From: Methylomarinum sp964474415
Lineage (GTDB): Bacteria; Pseudomonadota; Gammaproteobacteria; Methylococcales; Methylomonadaceae
Length of the DNA: 53,674 nucleotides
NCBI GenBank assembly: GCA_964474415.1
Contig: CAYYSO010000004.1
Coordinates: forward strand, 1 to 53,674
Direction of reading: 5' to 3'
A program made the position numbers and the translations under genes. Positions 41,909-51,204 of the stretch are shown here, one piece after another (the stretch's first letter is position 1; each line of letters begins with the position of its first letter). The notes under the pieces were generated by a model. It was not told the origin of the DNA, made no database searches, and worked only from the letters and a program-made list of their open reading frames with translations.

Positions 41909-42373
41909 ATGCTCTCAATTTTTAAAAACGTACTGTTCTTATTTTTTTTAATATTGCAGAATCTCTGTTTTGCCAATGAGAGTGGCAATCAGCTGCTTGC
42001 ACCTATAGTGCCAGTGGTTAATCAACAAGTTAAACAAGATACAATTTCCAGACACGGTCTCAGCGCAATCTTCAAAATGCGCTTACATAAATGGAAAAAT
42101 GACACAGCGATAACTGTTTTTGTGTTAGCTGATGATAATCCCCTACATAAAACATTTTGCAAAACCATACTGAATGTTTTTCCTCATCAAATGCGCAGAA
42201 TATGGGACCGATTAGTTTTCAGTGGTTCCGGCCAGTCGCCGATTCAATTAGATAATAAAGATGAAATGATTAAAAAATTGTCATCCACAGCGGGAGCAAT
42301 TGGCTATTTAAGAACAAGTGATATCAAGGAAGGTATTAAAATTCTCAACATTCAATCAGGGAGTCATAATTAA
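41909..42373 (+). CDS. Small PstS-like periplasmic binding protein
   Basis: This 154-residue exported protein has a signal peptide (MLSIFKNVLFLFFLILQNLC, cut near CFA-NES). The remainder resembles one lobe of the PstS/PBP-like family: TVFVLADDNPLHKTFCKTIL, RIWDRLVFSGSGQSP and a late AIGYLRTSDIKEGIKIL. Full PstS is about twice as long, so it is a reduced form, perhaps a ligand sensor instead of a transport component. The barrel-protein gene starts one base after its stop, so they form an operon. Its ligand (phosphate or another anion) is unknown. Confidence 0.65.
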   Translation: MLSIFKNVLFLFFLILQNLCFANESGNQLLAPIVPVVNQQVKQDTISRHGLSAIFKMRLHKWKNDTAITVFVLADDNPLHKTFCKTILNVFPHQMRRIWDRLVFSGSGQSPIQLDNKDEMIKKLSSTAGAIGYLRTSDIKEGIKILNIQSGSHN

Positions 42374-42374
42374 T

Positions 42375-43607
42375 ATGCATTTTATTAATCCCAGGGAAAA
42401 TAAAAAATCACTTATTCTCGGCCTGGTCTTTTGTACATCTTTTTTCCTGGCATCAGATATTGCAAAGGCCACAGAAGAAGAGCAACAACAAATTTTCAAA
42501 TTACCCAAGTCATTACAGGTTCACGGTTTTTTATCACAGGGCTTCTTGCACACTTCCGATAACAATCTGTTCGGTCACAGTGACGACGGTATATCAGTTG
42601 ATTTTCGTGAGCTGGGAATAAATGGTTCATGGCGGGTCATGCCGGAATTACAATTGGCATTACAGGTTGTCTGGAGAAATGCCGGGCAAACAGATAAAAG
42701 TGATCTGAGAATTGATTACGGAGTTGCTGATTACAGCCTTTATTCATCAGAGTCTACATTATTGGGAATCAAGGCTGGTAGAGTTCCAACACCTCTTGGG
42801 CTGTATAATGAAACGCGTGATGTCGCCTCTACCCGCCCCAGTGTTTTATTACCGCAATCCATCTACTTTGATCGAAACAGGAATATAGCTTTATCTGCTG
42901 ATGGAGGATATATTTATGGAGAACAAAGATCAGATTATGGTGATTTTGTCTTTACTATTGGTATAGTAAAACCTCGTACTGGCGATCCAAGTTTTAAGAA
43001 TGCTATTGTTGGTAACAATAGTGGCGAAATGACAGGGAATACATCATGGGTAACTCGCCTAAACTATGAATGGCAAAGCGGCTTAGTTCGACTGGCTATT
43101 ACTTATGGTGATTTAAATGCAGATTTTCGTCCCGGTTCTGATTCGAAATTATTACCAGGCTCATTCAAGTTCAATCCACTTATTTTTTCGGCTCAATATA
43201 ATGCTGAAAATTGGTCATTAACGGCAGAATATGCACAAAGAACAATCCAGCTAACAAACTTTGGTGCTTTTCCTGATATCAAAACAATTGGAGAAAGTTT
43301 TTATATTCAAGGTACTTACAAGCTTACAAATTATTTGGAAGGACTGGTCCGCTATGATCAACTTAGCGTAGATAAAAATGATAAAAACGGTACTAAATTT
43401 GCGTCACAATCTATTACCGGCGCTCCCAATTATTCCAGATTCGCCAAAGACTTGACTTTTGGTTTAAGATTTAGCGTCACTCCTTCTTTTCTAATAAGTA
43501 CCGAATATCACCGTATCAACGGTACGGGCTGGTTATCTGGCTTGGAAAATAAAACCTTAACCCAATATTGGGATTTATATACCTTACTTATTTCATACAA
43601 TTTTTAA
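42375..43607 (+). CDS. Outer-membrane beta-barrel protein (porin-like)
   Basis: This 410-residue exported protein starts MHFINPRENKKSLILGLVFC, with a signal peptide ending near IAKA-TEE. Its mature part alternates aromatic and polar residues in many short strands (for example LQLALQVVWRN, LLGIKAGRVPTPLGLYNETR, LVRLAITYGDLNADF, DLYTLLISYNF) and ends in phenylalanine, which fits an outer-membrane barrel. I chose the ATG at 42375, one base after the PstS-like stop. The frame extends upstream into that gene. AGGGAG lies before it. Likely a porin or barrel paired with the periplasmic protein. The substrate is unknown. Confidence 0.75.
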   Translation: MHFINPRENKKSLILGLVFCTSFFLASDIAKATEEEQQQIFKLPKSLQVHGFLSQGFLHTSDNNLFGHSDDGISVDFRELGINGSWRVMPELQLALQVVWRNAGQTDKSDLRIDYGVADYSLYSSESTLLGIKAGRVPTPLGLYNETRDVASTRPSVLLPQSIYFDRNRNIALSADGGYIYGEQRSDYGDFVFTIGIVKPRTGDPSFKNAIVGNNSGEMTGNTSWVTRLNYEWQSGLVRLAITYGDLNADFRPGSDSKLLPGSFKFNPLIFSAQYNAENWSLTAEYAQRTIQLTNFGAFPDIKTIGESFYIQGTYKLTNYLEGLVRYDQLSVDKNDKNGTKFASQSITGAPNYSRFAKDLTFGLRFSVTPSFLISTEYHRINGTGWLSGLENKTLTQYWDLYTLLISYNF

Positions 43608-43628
43608 CTATACTTTTGGTTTATCAGA

Positions 43629-43797
43629 TACAGCATTTTCAGTTTACGTTAATAACCTCGAATTTAAGCTATACACTTTCGGTGGATGCGTTGCACTTAT
43701 CCACCCTACGCCTACGGCATGATAGACGCATTTTGTAGGGTGGATAAGCGACGCGCATCCACCAAAGTCGTAACTAACGCAATATGAAAACGCTGTA
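43629..43797. repeat. MITE-like element, copy 2 (core orientation II)
   Basis: Outer ends TACAGCATTTTC (43629-43640) and GAAAACGCTGTA (43786-43797) are inverted repeats with one mismatch and begin and end in TA, as for elements that insert at TA. The 50-bp left flank (43631-43680) and 25-bp right flank (43764-43788) are identical to copy 1 in the same direction. The 83-bp core (43681-43763) is the reverse complement of copy 1's core with 5 differences. It lies between the barrel and acyltransferase genes. Confidence 0.92.
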
Positions 43798-43821
43798 GTT
43801 TTTATTCCAGCAGACATTTAA

Positions 43822-44412
43822 TTAACTTACATTCAACCGTTTAAATTTATTCCAGCCTTCTTGTAAATTTATTTGTACCAGATTTAATTCCATTGGAATA
43901 TCATTATCGAACGAGACACTCTTAGTTGTTATAACTTCCGCATCCATAAGCCGCTGATAGGTTTTTATATGTTTACTCATTAATGCGCACAGGCATATAT
44001 CACATCCGTATTCTATCAATAAATTAAACGCTCGCCCTATCAAATTAATAACCAATCGTCTGCTTCCCCGGAAGGAGGGATCTGTAGCCAATCGCCAGGA
44101 AGATCCTAAATTATATGATAATATTTTTCTATATTCATTAACTTCCTTTTCAAACCAATTTTCTATATTCAAGCCTATTTCACTGTCTATTGTCGCAGTA
44201 ATAGTCCCAATAATTTTATCTTTTTGTTCCGCAATCAAAATAATAGAGTTCGGGTGCTTATCAAGATGAGGGCATGTAGCAATCATTCCGTTATCTTGAG
44301 GTAATATCTCCCCGGACATAACAAAAGTATCATGCGTTAATCGATAAACTTCATCCAACCTCGAAAAATCTTTTAAAACAGAAATTGTATAGTCTCTACT
44401 TTTCAACGCCAT
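43822..44412 (-). CDS. FeeM/GNAT-like acyltransferase
   Basis: This 196-residue protein has a GNAT fold of the N-acyl amino acid synthase (FeeM) or autoinducer-synthase-like type: VYRLTHDTFVMSGEILPQDN near 22-41, IILIAEQKDKIIGTITATID near 56-75 and WRLATDPSFRGSRRLVINLI near 100-119. CALMSKHIKTYQRLMDAEVI near 138-157 completes the pattern. It may acylate an amino acid or small molecule, but this is not certain. GGAGAGG just before the ATG at 44412 fixes the start. An upstream ATG would overlap the sensor gene. It lies 27 bp after the GGDEF-EAL gene, so they form an operon. Confidence 0.65.
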   Translation of the reverse strand: MALKSRDYTISVLKDFSRLDEVYRLTHDTFVMSGEILPQDNGMIATCPHLDKHPNSIILIAEQKDKIIGTITATIDSEIGLNIENWFEKEVNEYRKILSYNLGSSWRLATDPSFRGSRRLVINLIGRAFNLLIEYGCDICLCALMSKHIKTYQRLMDAEVITTKSVSFDNDIPMELNLVQINLQEGWNKFKRLNVS

Positions 44413-44439
44413 ACCTCTCCAGTGCCATATTCTCAATTA

Positions 44440-47307
44440 TTACGACTTTATTTGATGAAATTCAGGATACGGCATAGGCTTGCCTATACCAAAACCCTGT
44501 GCATAATCAACGCCTATATCAGATAATGTCTCAAGAATTTCGTTATTCTCCACATACTCAGCAATAATTTTAATATTCATCCCATGCCCAACCTCATTGA
44601 TTGCTTTAACAAATAATTTATCCTCCTGTGCACCGGGTAAATTTCTGATAAATTCTCCATCTATTTTCAGATACTGTACCGGCAATTGTTTCAGATAATT
44701 CATCGAGGAAAACCCCACACCAAAATCATCTAAAGCAAACTTGCCGCCTATTGCAGTTAACTGAGCAATAAAACTATTCGCTGACTGTAAATTTGTGACA
44801 GCCTGTGTTTCAGTCACTTCAAAAATAAATTGTTCTGCCCTGACTTCATTGATTTCAAGAAGTTTACTACAAATTTGAAATGCGTCAGGATTTGAGATCA
44901 AATCTCCTGACAAATTTACTGACAACACAATATTCAGACCTTCCTCAGTAAACTGTTTTTGCTGAATAATAGCCATTTCCAGCACTTTTTTATCGATAAA
45001 ACTGATCAATCCGGTTTGTTCCGCTACGCCGATAAATAATCCCGGAGGTATGATGTCGCCATTGTCATCAATCATTCGCAATAAACATTCATAATGCGAA
45101 ACACATTTATCAGCTATACGCATGATCGGTTGAAAATACAAAACAAAACGATCTTCCACCAGAGCCTTTTCTATCTTAGCCTTCCAGTTAACCCGTTGCT
45201 TGATATCCTCCCTGTTCAGATCATCAAGCGATGCCCAACACCATACGCCTCTTCCAGCTTCCTTTGCCTTATACATGGCAATATCAACACTGGCCATTAA
45301 GTCCTGTTCGCTATGACCCGGTACTGGCAACATGAGTAAACCGGCGCTAATAGAAATTTTATGCCTGGTATTATCCAGTAAAATCTCCACATCCATAATT
45401 TGGCTAAAAATTTTATTAATCAGCGCTTGAGCGCCTTCCTGAGTAATCTGAGGCGCTAATACTACAAATTCATCACCTCCTAAGCGGGCAATAATATCCG
45501 TAACACGTACAGCTGTAGATAAATTTTCGGCAATTTTCAACAATAATTGATCACCGGCCTGGTGACCACTACTATCATTAATATATTTAAACTGATCTAC
45601 ATCAAAAAAAATTAAAGCTCCTTCATGTTTAAATCTTTCGGCTTCAAGTAAAACTCTTTGCAATTCTTTTTCAAAGCGGCGACGGTTAAATAAGCGAGTT
45701 AAAGGATCGTGGTCAGCAAGCCAGGCCAATTCCGTTTCAATTGCCCGTCTTTCAGTTAAATCCACCCCTACCACCAGAATTTCCGGATGTGCATCAGGGT
45801 TATGAATGACAGTAAAAAACCAGGACACATAAAGCTTAAAGCCTTCTAAAGAAAATAATGTGCACTCATGATGGTAAGTTGTATATTTTTCATTGAGTAA
45901 ATCAGGAATAACACCTTTAAGTACTTCGTAGCTTTCATTATCGTAAATCAGATCCGTAAAGAAATGTTTATTGGCTAATACAGTTTCTTCATATCCAATC
46001 AGTTTTTCACCAAATAAATTTATCGATACTATTTGCCCAAACTGATCTAACCGCATAATGACAACTTGTGCAGTATTCAGTATATTCGAAACAAAGTTTC
46101 GCTCACTTTGCAATTCCTTGCTACGCTGCAATAAATGCAGGTTTCTCTGCTCTACTTCATGATCAAGCCTGGTGAGTGTTTGAATCAAGTTATGTGCTGT
46201 CGCTACCAATATATCGATTTCATCGATCAGTATTTTGTCAGCCTTTAAGTCAGGCAAAGATTGCCTGACCTCGCTGTATTTTTTCTCGGGTATTAATGGT
46301 AGTAAGTTAATTATTTTCTTTAATTTAGTGGTCGGCCTGACAAATAACAGAAAAAGAATCAACCCGGATAATAAGATACTCGACAAGCCACTGATAAAAT
46401 ATAAATTAATACCCCTTTGTTTTTCCAAAAGTTCCCGAGAAATATTATCAATAATTATCAATCTGGCTTGATTGTTTTTTTCACCGAAAGGGATAATGAA
46501 AATATCATAGGTATTATCACCAGTAATATATGAAATACTTCTTTCGGGAATAGTATCAGGATAACTACGCTGTAATTCTGACAACAACTTATAGTTTTTA
46601 GAAAAATCAGTCAAAGCAGAAATTCTTAAAGACCATAAAGGCAATATTAATTGCCGTTGCTGTTCTACAATTTGATTGGTTTGAATAAGAATACCAATAT
46701 CTGCCCCGGTAATTTCCTCCATTTGTAAAACAATTTCAGTAATACTGGAAACGAATACGAAAATACCGGCGAATTCCCCCTTATATAAAAAAGGTAATGC
46801 GTGAAATTGAAAGCAATCTATGTCACAAATAATTTTACTTCGCGGTAACTCTTTGTTGATTACTTCGTTAAGCCAAGCAAGAGAGATTACATTCCGGCCA
46901 ATTTTCCCACCCCATTCACCTTTAATCTGACCCTCTGTATTAAAAAGATAAATAGCTCTTATATCTGATTCCAGCTCAATCTTAAACCAATGATTATCAA
47001 TAAGCCGAATAATTTCAGGTATTAGTTTTTCCTGAGAAATATCTGGATTGATAACCGATGGAATTAGCCAGCTTAATTCGGTCTCCTTCTGCTTTAATTG
47101 TTTAAGAACACTAGCAAAAGCCTGTTCATATTGTTGATGTCTGATAACAATTTTTTGCTCATGATTTTTATTATACGTATACTTACCCAATACATATATA
47201 CTTCCTGATGTCAATAATGTTGAAACTGTTACCGCAAATAACGCCTTCCATATTAAACTAAATGAAAATTCTTTTTTTATATGTTTAGACAATGAATTAG
47301 ACGCCAT
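44440..47307 (-). CDS. Membrane sensor with PAS, GGDEF and EAL domains
   Basis: This 955-residue protein has a membrane segment near 18-39, a periplasmic sensor of about 260 residues, a second membrane segment near 302-324 and HAMP-like/coiled-coil linkers. A PAS domain follows (about 405-520), then GGDEF (LGGDEFVV, preceded by the RVTD inhibitory site) and EAL (YECLLRMID, where cysteine replaces alanine in EAL). DDFGVGFSSMNYLKQLPVQY supports an active phosphodiesterase fold. It should make or break c-di-GMP in response to a periplasmic signal. It is followed by the FeeM-like gene. The neighbouring PstS-like protein is a candidate signal partner, by inference. Confidence 0.92.
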   Translation of the reverse strand: MASNSLSKHIKKEFSFSLIWKALFAVTVSTLLTSGSIYVLGKYTYNKNHEQKIVIRHQQYEQAFASVLKQLKQKETELSWLIPSVINPDISQEKLIPEIIRLIDNHWFKIELESDIRAIYLFNTEGQIKGEWGGKIGRNVISLAWLNEVINKELPRSKIICDIDCFQFHALPFLYKGEFAGIFVFVSSITEIVLQMEEITGADIGILIQTNQIVEQQRQLILPLWSLRISALTDFSKNYKLLSELQRSYPDTIPERSISYITGDNTYDIFIIPFGEKNNQARLIIIDNISRELLEKQRGINLYFISGLSSILLSGLILFLLFVRPTTKLKKIINLLPLIPEKKYSEVRQSLPDLKADKILIDEIDILVATAHNLIQTLTRLDHEVEQRNLHLLQRSKELQSERNFVSNILNTAQVVIMRLDQFGQIVSINLFGEKLIGYEETVLANKHFFTDLIYDNESYEVLKGVIPDLLNEKYTTYHHECTLFSLEGFKLYVSWFFTVIHNPDAHPEILVVGVDLTERRAIETELAWLADHDPLTRLFNRRRFEKELQRVLLEAERFKHEGALIFFDVDQFKYINDSSGHQAGDQLLLKIAENLSTAVRVTDIIARLGGDEFVVLAPQITQEGAQALINKIFSQIMDVEILLDNTRHKISISAGLLMLPVPGHSEQDLMASVDIAMYKAKEAGRGVWCWASLDDLNREDIKQRVNWKAKIEKALVEDRFVLYFQPIMRIADKCVSHYECLLRMIDDNGDIIPPGLFIGVAEQTGLISFIDKKVLEMAIIQQKQFTEEGLNIVLSVNLSGDLISNPDAFQICSKLLEINEVRAEQFIFEVTETQAVTNLQSANSFIAQLTAIGGKFALDDFGVGFSSMNYLKQLPVQYLKIDGEFIRNLPGAQEDKLFVKAINEVGHGMNIKIIAEYVENNEILETLSDIGVDYAQGFGIGKPMPYPEFHQIKS

Positions 47308-47382
47308 AAAATTATTTTGCGCGAATTATAAACTGTGTGATTCAATTTGAAATTTTTGATGTCCCTACTGATACTATATTAA

Positions 47383-48153
47383 TTATCTGTTAAACAATCT
47401 GTTAAAGTTTTCGCCTGACTGTTCTGCAATCTCAGCAACAGTTGTGGATCGTAATTGTGCCAGTTGCTCAGCAACATACCGTACATAGGTAGGATAATTG
47501 GATTTGCCGCGAAAGGGTACGGGGGCAAGATAAGGGGAATCCGTCTCAATTAAAAACCACTCTGCAGGGACTTTTTTTGCAACTTCTTTAACCTGTAACG
47601 CATTTTTAAATGTCACAATACCGGAAAAAGAAATATAAAAATTAAGATCTAATGCTCTTTTAGCATACTCCCAGTCTTCTGTAAAACAGTGAATAATTCC
47701 TCCAACCTGATGTGCGCCCTCTTCTGCCAAAACATCTAAAGATTTCTGCCCGGCCTCGCGGGTATGAATAATAAGCGGTTTATTTAGCGTTTTAGCTACT
47801 CGAATATGATTTCTAAAGCGCTGATGCTGCCATTCCAGGTTACCTTCACTGCGAAAATAATCCAGCCCGGTTTCACCTATAGCGATAACTTTTTTATCAT
47901 CAGCCAACTCTATGAGTTCTTCTATTGTCGACTCCTTGCCTTCGGGTACATTAGGATGTACACCGACTGATAATGAAATAGACGGGTAAGGTTCCACCAG
48001 TTTATACATAGCTGGATAGGATTCCAGATCAATAGCAATGCAGAGCATATGCTCAATCTGACTATTCTCAGCCTCTTTCATAAAAACAGTAAAATCATTT
48101 TTATAAGGAGCCAGATCAATACGATCTAAATGGCAATGGGAATCTATAAACAT
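47383..48153 (-). CDS. TatD-family metal-dependent DNase
   Basis: This 256-residue metallohydrolase has the TatD metal ligands: DSHCHLD at the N terminus (H-x-H), GETGLDYFR near 91-99, IIHTREAG near 127-134, GIIHCFTEDW near 150-160 and ETDSPYLAPVPFRGKSN near 202-218. TatD proteins act as 3'-5' exonucleases in DNA repair. It is the last gene of the acpP-fabF-pabC-mltG-tmk-holB-pilZ-tatD group, the same order as in several gammaproteobacteria (ycfH of E. coli). Confidence 0.93.
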   Translation of the reverse strand: MFIDSHCHLDRIDLAPYKNDFTVFMKEAENSQIEHMLCIAIDLESYPAMYKLVEPYPSISLSVGVHPNVPEGKESTIEELIELADDKKVIAIGETGLDYFRSEGNLEWQHQRFRNHIRVAKTLNKPLIIHTREAGQKSLDVLAEEGAHQVGGIIHCFTEDWEYAKRALDLNFYISFSGIVTFKNALQVKEVAKKVPAEWFLIETDSPYLAPVPFRGKSNYPTYVRYVAEQLAQLRSTTVAEIAEQSGENFNRLFNR

Positions 48154-48199
48154 GTCAATAAACGAAAAGGCGTGAGGAGAAAAAAGCGTAGAAAGGATG

Positions 48200-48550
48200 T
48201 TACATGGTATGAGTTGATCGCTCCGACTCTAATGCACCGGCAAGATAGGTTTCTATTTTATTTCTGGCAGTACCACCATCCTGATCACTGAATTGCACAC
48301 CAATTCCGGAGGCCCGATAACCTTCTGCTCCAGCTGGTGTTTTCCAAATAATTTTTCCAGCAATAGGCAAGCGCTCTGTTTCTTCCATTAAATTAAGCAA
48401 CATAAAGACTTCATCGCCGATTTGATATTCCCGCTTGGTCGGAATAAACAGACCACCGTTGGTTACAAAAGACATGTATGCCGCATATAATGCATTTTTA
48501 TCTTTTATTGACAATGACAAGATGCCTTGTCTTGAGGGTGTTTCCGCCAT
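48200..48550 (-). CDS. pilZ: PilZ domain protein of the type IV pilus type
   Basis: This 116-residue single PilZ domain starts MAETPSRQGILSLSIKDKNA and includes YMSFVTNGGLFIPTKREY and IGVQFSDQDGG. The arginine motif (RxxxR) that binds c-di-GMP is missing and the second motif is degenerate (TNGGLF). Pseudomonas and Xanthomonas PilZ proteins that act in type IV pilus assembly through PilB and FimX look the same. Location between holB and tatD is also the same, so I use that name. It lies 4 bp after holB. Confidence 0.85.
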   Translation of the reverse strand: MAETPSRQGILSLSIKDKNALYAAYMSFVTNGGLFIPTKREYQIGDEVFMLLNLMEETERLPIAGKIIWKTPAGAEGYRASGIGVQFSDQDGGTARNKIETYLAGALESERSTHTM

Positions 48551-48554
48551 AATG

Positions 48555-49589
48555 TTACCGTTTTTTATTCAGTCTCGACCATTCTATTAACAGTTGCTCA
48601 ATCATTAATTGTCTGTTTAATTGTGAATCCAGTTGTTTTTGGCTCAATAGTAACAAATCATAGAATTGATACAGCTCCTGTAAGTCTAGCCTTTCCGTTA
48701 ATTCTTGCAAGGCTGTTTTTGCTTCAGTTTGACAATCACTCAGATTAGATCCAAGTTTAATCAATGTCATCACCCATTCTGTAATCCATATAAAGACATC
48801 AGATAAAATGGCTTGCTCTTGTTTTTGCCATTGTTCGGCCAATAACAAAACATTAACAGTACCGTTTGCCACTTTTAACCAATCATTAAAATAATCATTT
48901 CGTACAGCCAGATAATTTTTATCGGCATATTCTTTCGCCAGCAAAGGCGAGCCTTGCGCTAATTGTAACAACGCCTCGCAATCCTTGCCTGCAGGGATGT
49001 AGGTACTTAGCGCGAGCTGGGAGCGGCAAGCTGTGACTCTCTGCTGTTTTAACCAATTTACAGCCGTTGCACAGTCTGGTTGTGCAATGAGTAATTTCTG
49101 GCAACGACTTCTGATCGTTGCCGGTAATTTGCTGGTTTTTTCAGCAACCAATATAATAGAAGTCCTGTCAGCGGGTTCTTCCAGACATTTTAAAAAAGCA
49201 TTGGCCGCAGCATTATTCAAAGCATCAGCTGAATGGATAATCACTACGCGATTTGAATCAAACTGGGGTTTTAAAGCCAGCCGGTTTATTGTCTGTCGAA
49301 TAATATCAATGCCAATTAATTTTCCCGGTTCTTCCGGTTCAACGATAATAAGATCAGGATGCGTTTGGGCGTTAATTAAGGTACAACTATGACAATGACC
49401 ACAGGGCAGACAATCCTCTCGTGGTAATTCGCATAATAACGCTTGAGCATATAAATCAATTAACTGTCGCTTCCCTGTTCCTGGTTTACCGCTAACTAAT
49501 AAAGCCTGAGGTATTCTTGCTTGATTAATATAGTCGGCTAATTGTTGCCAGCTCTGTTCAAGCCAAGGCAAAACCGTTATTACATCCAT
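48555..49589 (-). CDS. holB: DNA polymerase III subunit delta'
   Basis: HolB is the delta-prime subunit of the clamp loader. The 344 residues have a AAA+ core: SGKPGTGKRQLIDLYAQALL near 33-52, the four-cysteine zinc module in CELPREDCLPCGHCHSC near 53-69, and LNNAAANAFLKCLEEPADRT near 127-146 with the sensor segment IILVAEKTSKLPATIRSRCQ following. The start overlaps tmk by 10 bp, so the two are co-translated. Confidence 0.94.
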   Translation of the reverse strand: MDVITVLPWLEQSWQQLADYINQARIPQALLVSGKPGTGKRQLIDLYAQALLCELPREDCLPCGHCHSCTLINAQTHPDLIIVEPEEPGKLIGIDIIRQTINRLALKPQFDSNRVVIIHSADALNNAAANAFLKCLEEPADRTSIILVAEKTSKLPATIRSRCQKLLIAQPDCATAVNWLKQQRVTACRSQLALSTYIPAGKDCEALLQLAQGSPLLAKEYADKNYLAVRNDYFNDWLKVANGTVNVLLLAEQWQKQEQAILSDVFIWITEWVMTLIKLGSNLSDCQTEAKTALQELTERLDLQELYQFYDLLLLSQKQLDSQLNRQLMIEQLLIEWSRLNKKR

Positions 49590-50203
49590 AAATTTCTAAT
49601 CGCTTCAGAAATTTCATTTTGTACATCAGATAAGGATTGAGACGCATTGATGACTTTAAATCTATCTTTATATTTTTCAGCCTGTTGCAGGTAAGCTTGT
49701 CTGACCCGATCAAAAAAACACCGTTGCTCGCGTTCAAAGCGGTCAAGTTTTCCTCTATGCTTCGCCCGCTTTATGCCGATTTCCAGTGGCGCATCCAGCA
49801 GCAGTGTCAAATCCGGCCTTAAATCTCCCTGTACAGCCTGCTCCAGCCAATTAATGGTAGCCATATCCATACTGCGCCCTCCTCCCTGGTAAGCATAAGT
49901 TGCATCAGTGAAGCGATCACATAACACCCACTGCCCTTGTTGCAGAGCAGGATTTATGACATGTTTAATATGTTGTGCACGGGCAGCAAACATCATAAGC
50001 AGTTCTGCCATGGGATCAATATCTTCACTTTGATTTTCCAATAATAAATCACGTATTTTTTCTGCCAAACGGGTTCCACCCGGTTCGCGTGTAACAATAA
50101 CAGAAATCTCCTCAGCTTCCAGAAGCTCCCTAATGAAAGACAAATTGGTCGTTTTGCCAACACCTTCACTACCTTCCAGAGTAATAAACTTTCCTTTAGC
50201 CAT
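49580..50203 (-). CDS. tmk: Thymidylate kinase
   Basis: Tmk phosphorylates dTMP to dTDP. The 207 residues have the P-loop LEGSEGVGKTTNLSF near 8-22, TREPGGTRLAEKIRDLLLEN near 38-57, the DRFTDATYAYQGGGR loop near 96-110 and the LID region GKLDRFEREQRCFFDRVRQ near 151-169. It lies 5 bp after mltG and overlaps holB. Confidence 0.96.
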   Translation of the reverse strand: MAKGKFITLEGSEGVGKTTNLSFIRELLEAEEISVIVTREPGGTRLAEKIRDLLLENQSEDIDPMAELLMMFAARAQHIKHVINPALQQGQWVLCDRFTDATYAYQGGGRSMDMATINWLEQAVQGDLRPDLTLLLDAPLEIGIKRAKHRGKLDRFEREQRCFFDRVRQAYLQQAEKYKDRFKVINASQSLSDVQNEISEAIRNLWM

Positions 50204-50208
50204 GGGTG

Positions 50209-51204
50209 TTATTTCTGGTATTGGTTAACAGCATTATTATGTTCACGTAATGAAGCTGAAAACACATGACTGCCATCACCCCGGGCGACAAAATAAAGAC
50301 TATTTCCCTTTGCCGGATGCAAGGCTGCATGTATAGCTTCCTGTCCAGGCATTGCAATTGGCGTAGGCGGTAACCCTTTAATCACATAAGTATTATAGGG
50401 GGTCGGTTGCTTTAAATCCTTTCGGCGAATATTACCTTTATAGCGATCACCCATACCATAAATTACGGTCGGATCAGTTTGCAGTAATATCCCTTTTTGC
50501 AAACGCCGTATAAACACGCCTGCAATCAGAGGACGCTCAGAGGCTATAGCCGTTTCTTTTTCAATAATTGATGCCAAAATAAGAGCCTGGTAGGCATTTT
50601 TCAATGGTAGATTTTCCTGTTTATGCTGCCATTCCTGCTGTAAGACATTCTGCATTTTGTCATAGGCTCTTTTTAACACAGATATATCGGTACTGTGTTT
50701 TTCAAAAAAATAGGTCTCAGGGAAAAACAGCCCTTCCGGATACTCTTCTTTAGCTCCTATTTTTATCATAATTGCCTGATAATCTGTATCTTTCAGAGTA
50801 TGTTTTATATTGGCATTGCCAGCAAGCGTTTGTAAAATCTGTTTAAATGTTTTACCTTCGGGAAAGGTAACTGAAAATTGCCGGCTTTTACCGGAAACCA
50901 ATAGTGCCAATAAATCCGGCATGGTCATGCCCTGCTGCAGTTCATACTCCCCCGCTTTCAGCCTATTGGTGATTTTTTTCTGATAAGCGATAATTTTAAA
51001 CCACAGCGGGTCTATACTGACCTGTTGATCCAATAATTTTTGGGTAATTCTGTTAAAGCTATCACCTCTTGCAATTTCAATAAAATGTCCGGTTTTAGTG
51101 ACAACAATGTCATTAAAAGCATTTTGATATTTTATCCAACTCCAGGCCGTCAACAAACAAGTCATTAAAAACAGCGATACCAATATGTGTCTGCCCTTAA
51201 TCAT
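50209..51204 (-). CDS. mltG: Endolytic murein transglycosylase
   Basis: MltG cuts glycan strands at the inner membrane and ends peptidoglycan polymerisation. The 331 residues include an N-terminal membrane segment (ILVSLFLMTCLLTAWSWI near 7-24), a LysM-like region and the YceG catalytic part. The catalytic part holds the conserved glutamate in ILASIIEKETAIASERPLIA near 210-229 and LLQTDPTVIYGMG near 241-253. The start overlaps pabC by 8 bp. Confidence 0.94.
   Translation of the reverse strand: MIKGRHILVSLFLMTCLLTAWSWIKYQNAFNDIVVTKTGHFIEIARGDSFNRITQKLLDQQVSIDPLWFKIIAYQKKITNRLKAGEYELQQGMTMPDLLALLVSGKSRQFSVTFPEGKTFKQILQTLAGNANIKHTLKDTDYQAIMIKIGAKEEYPEGLFFPETYFFEKHSTDISVLKRAYDKMQNVLQQEWQHKQENLPLKNAYQALILASIIEKETAIASERPLIAGVFIRRLQKGILLQTDPTVIYGMGDRYKGNIRRKDLKQPTPYNTYVIKGLPPTPIAMPGQEAIHAALHPAKGNSLYFVARGDGSHVFSASLREHNNAVNQYQK

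Noticed and set aside
41909..42373. Full PstS phosphate-binding protein
   Set aside because: It is half the usual length and no pstCAB genes are near.
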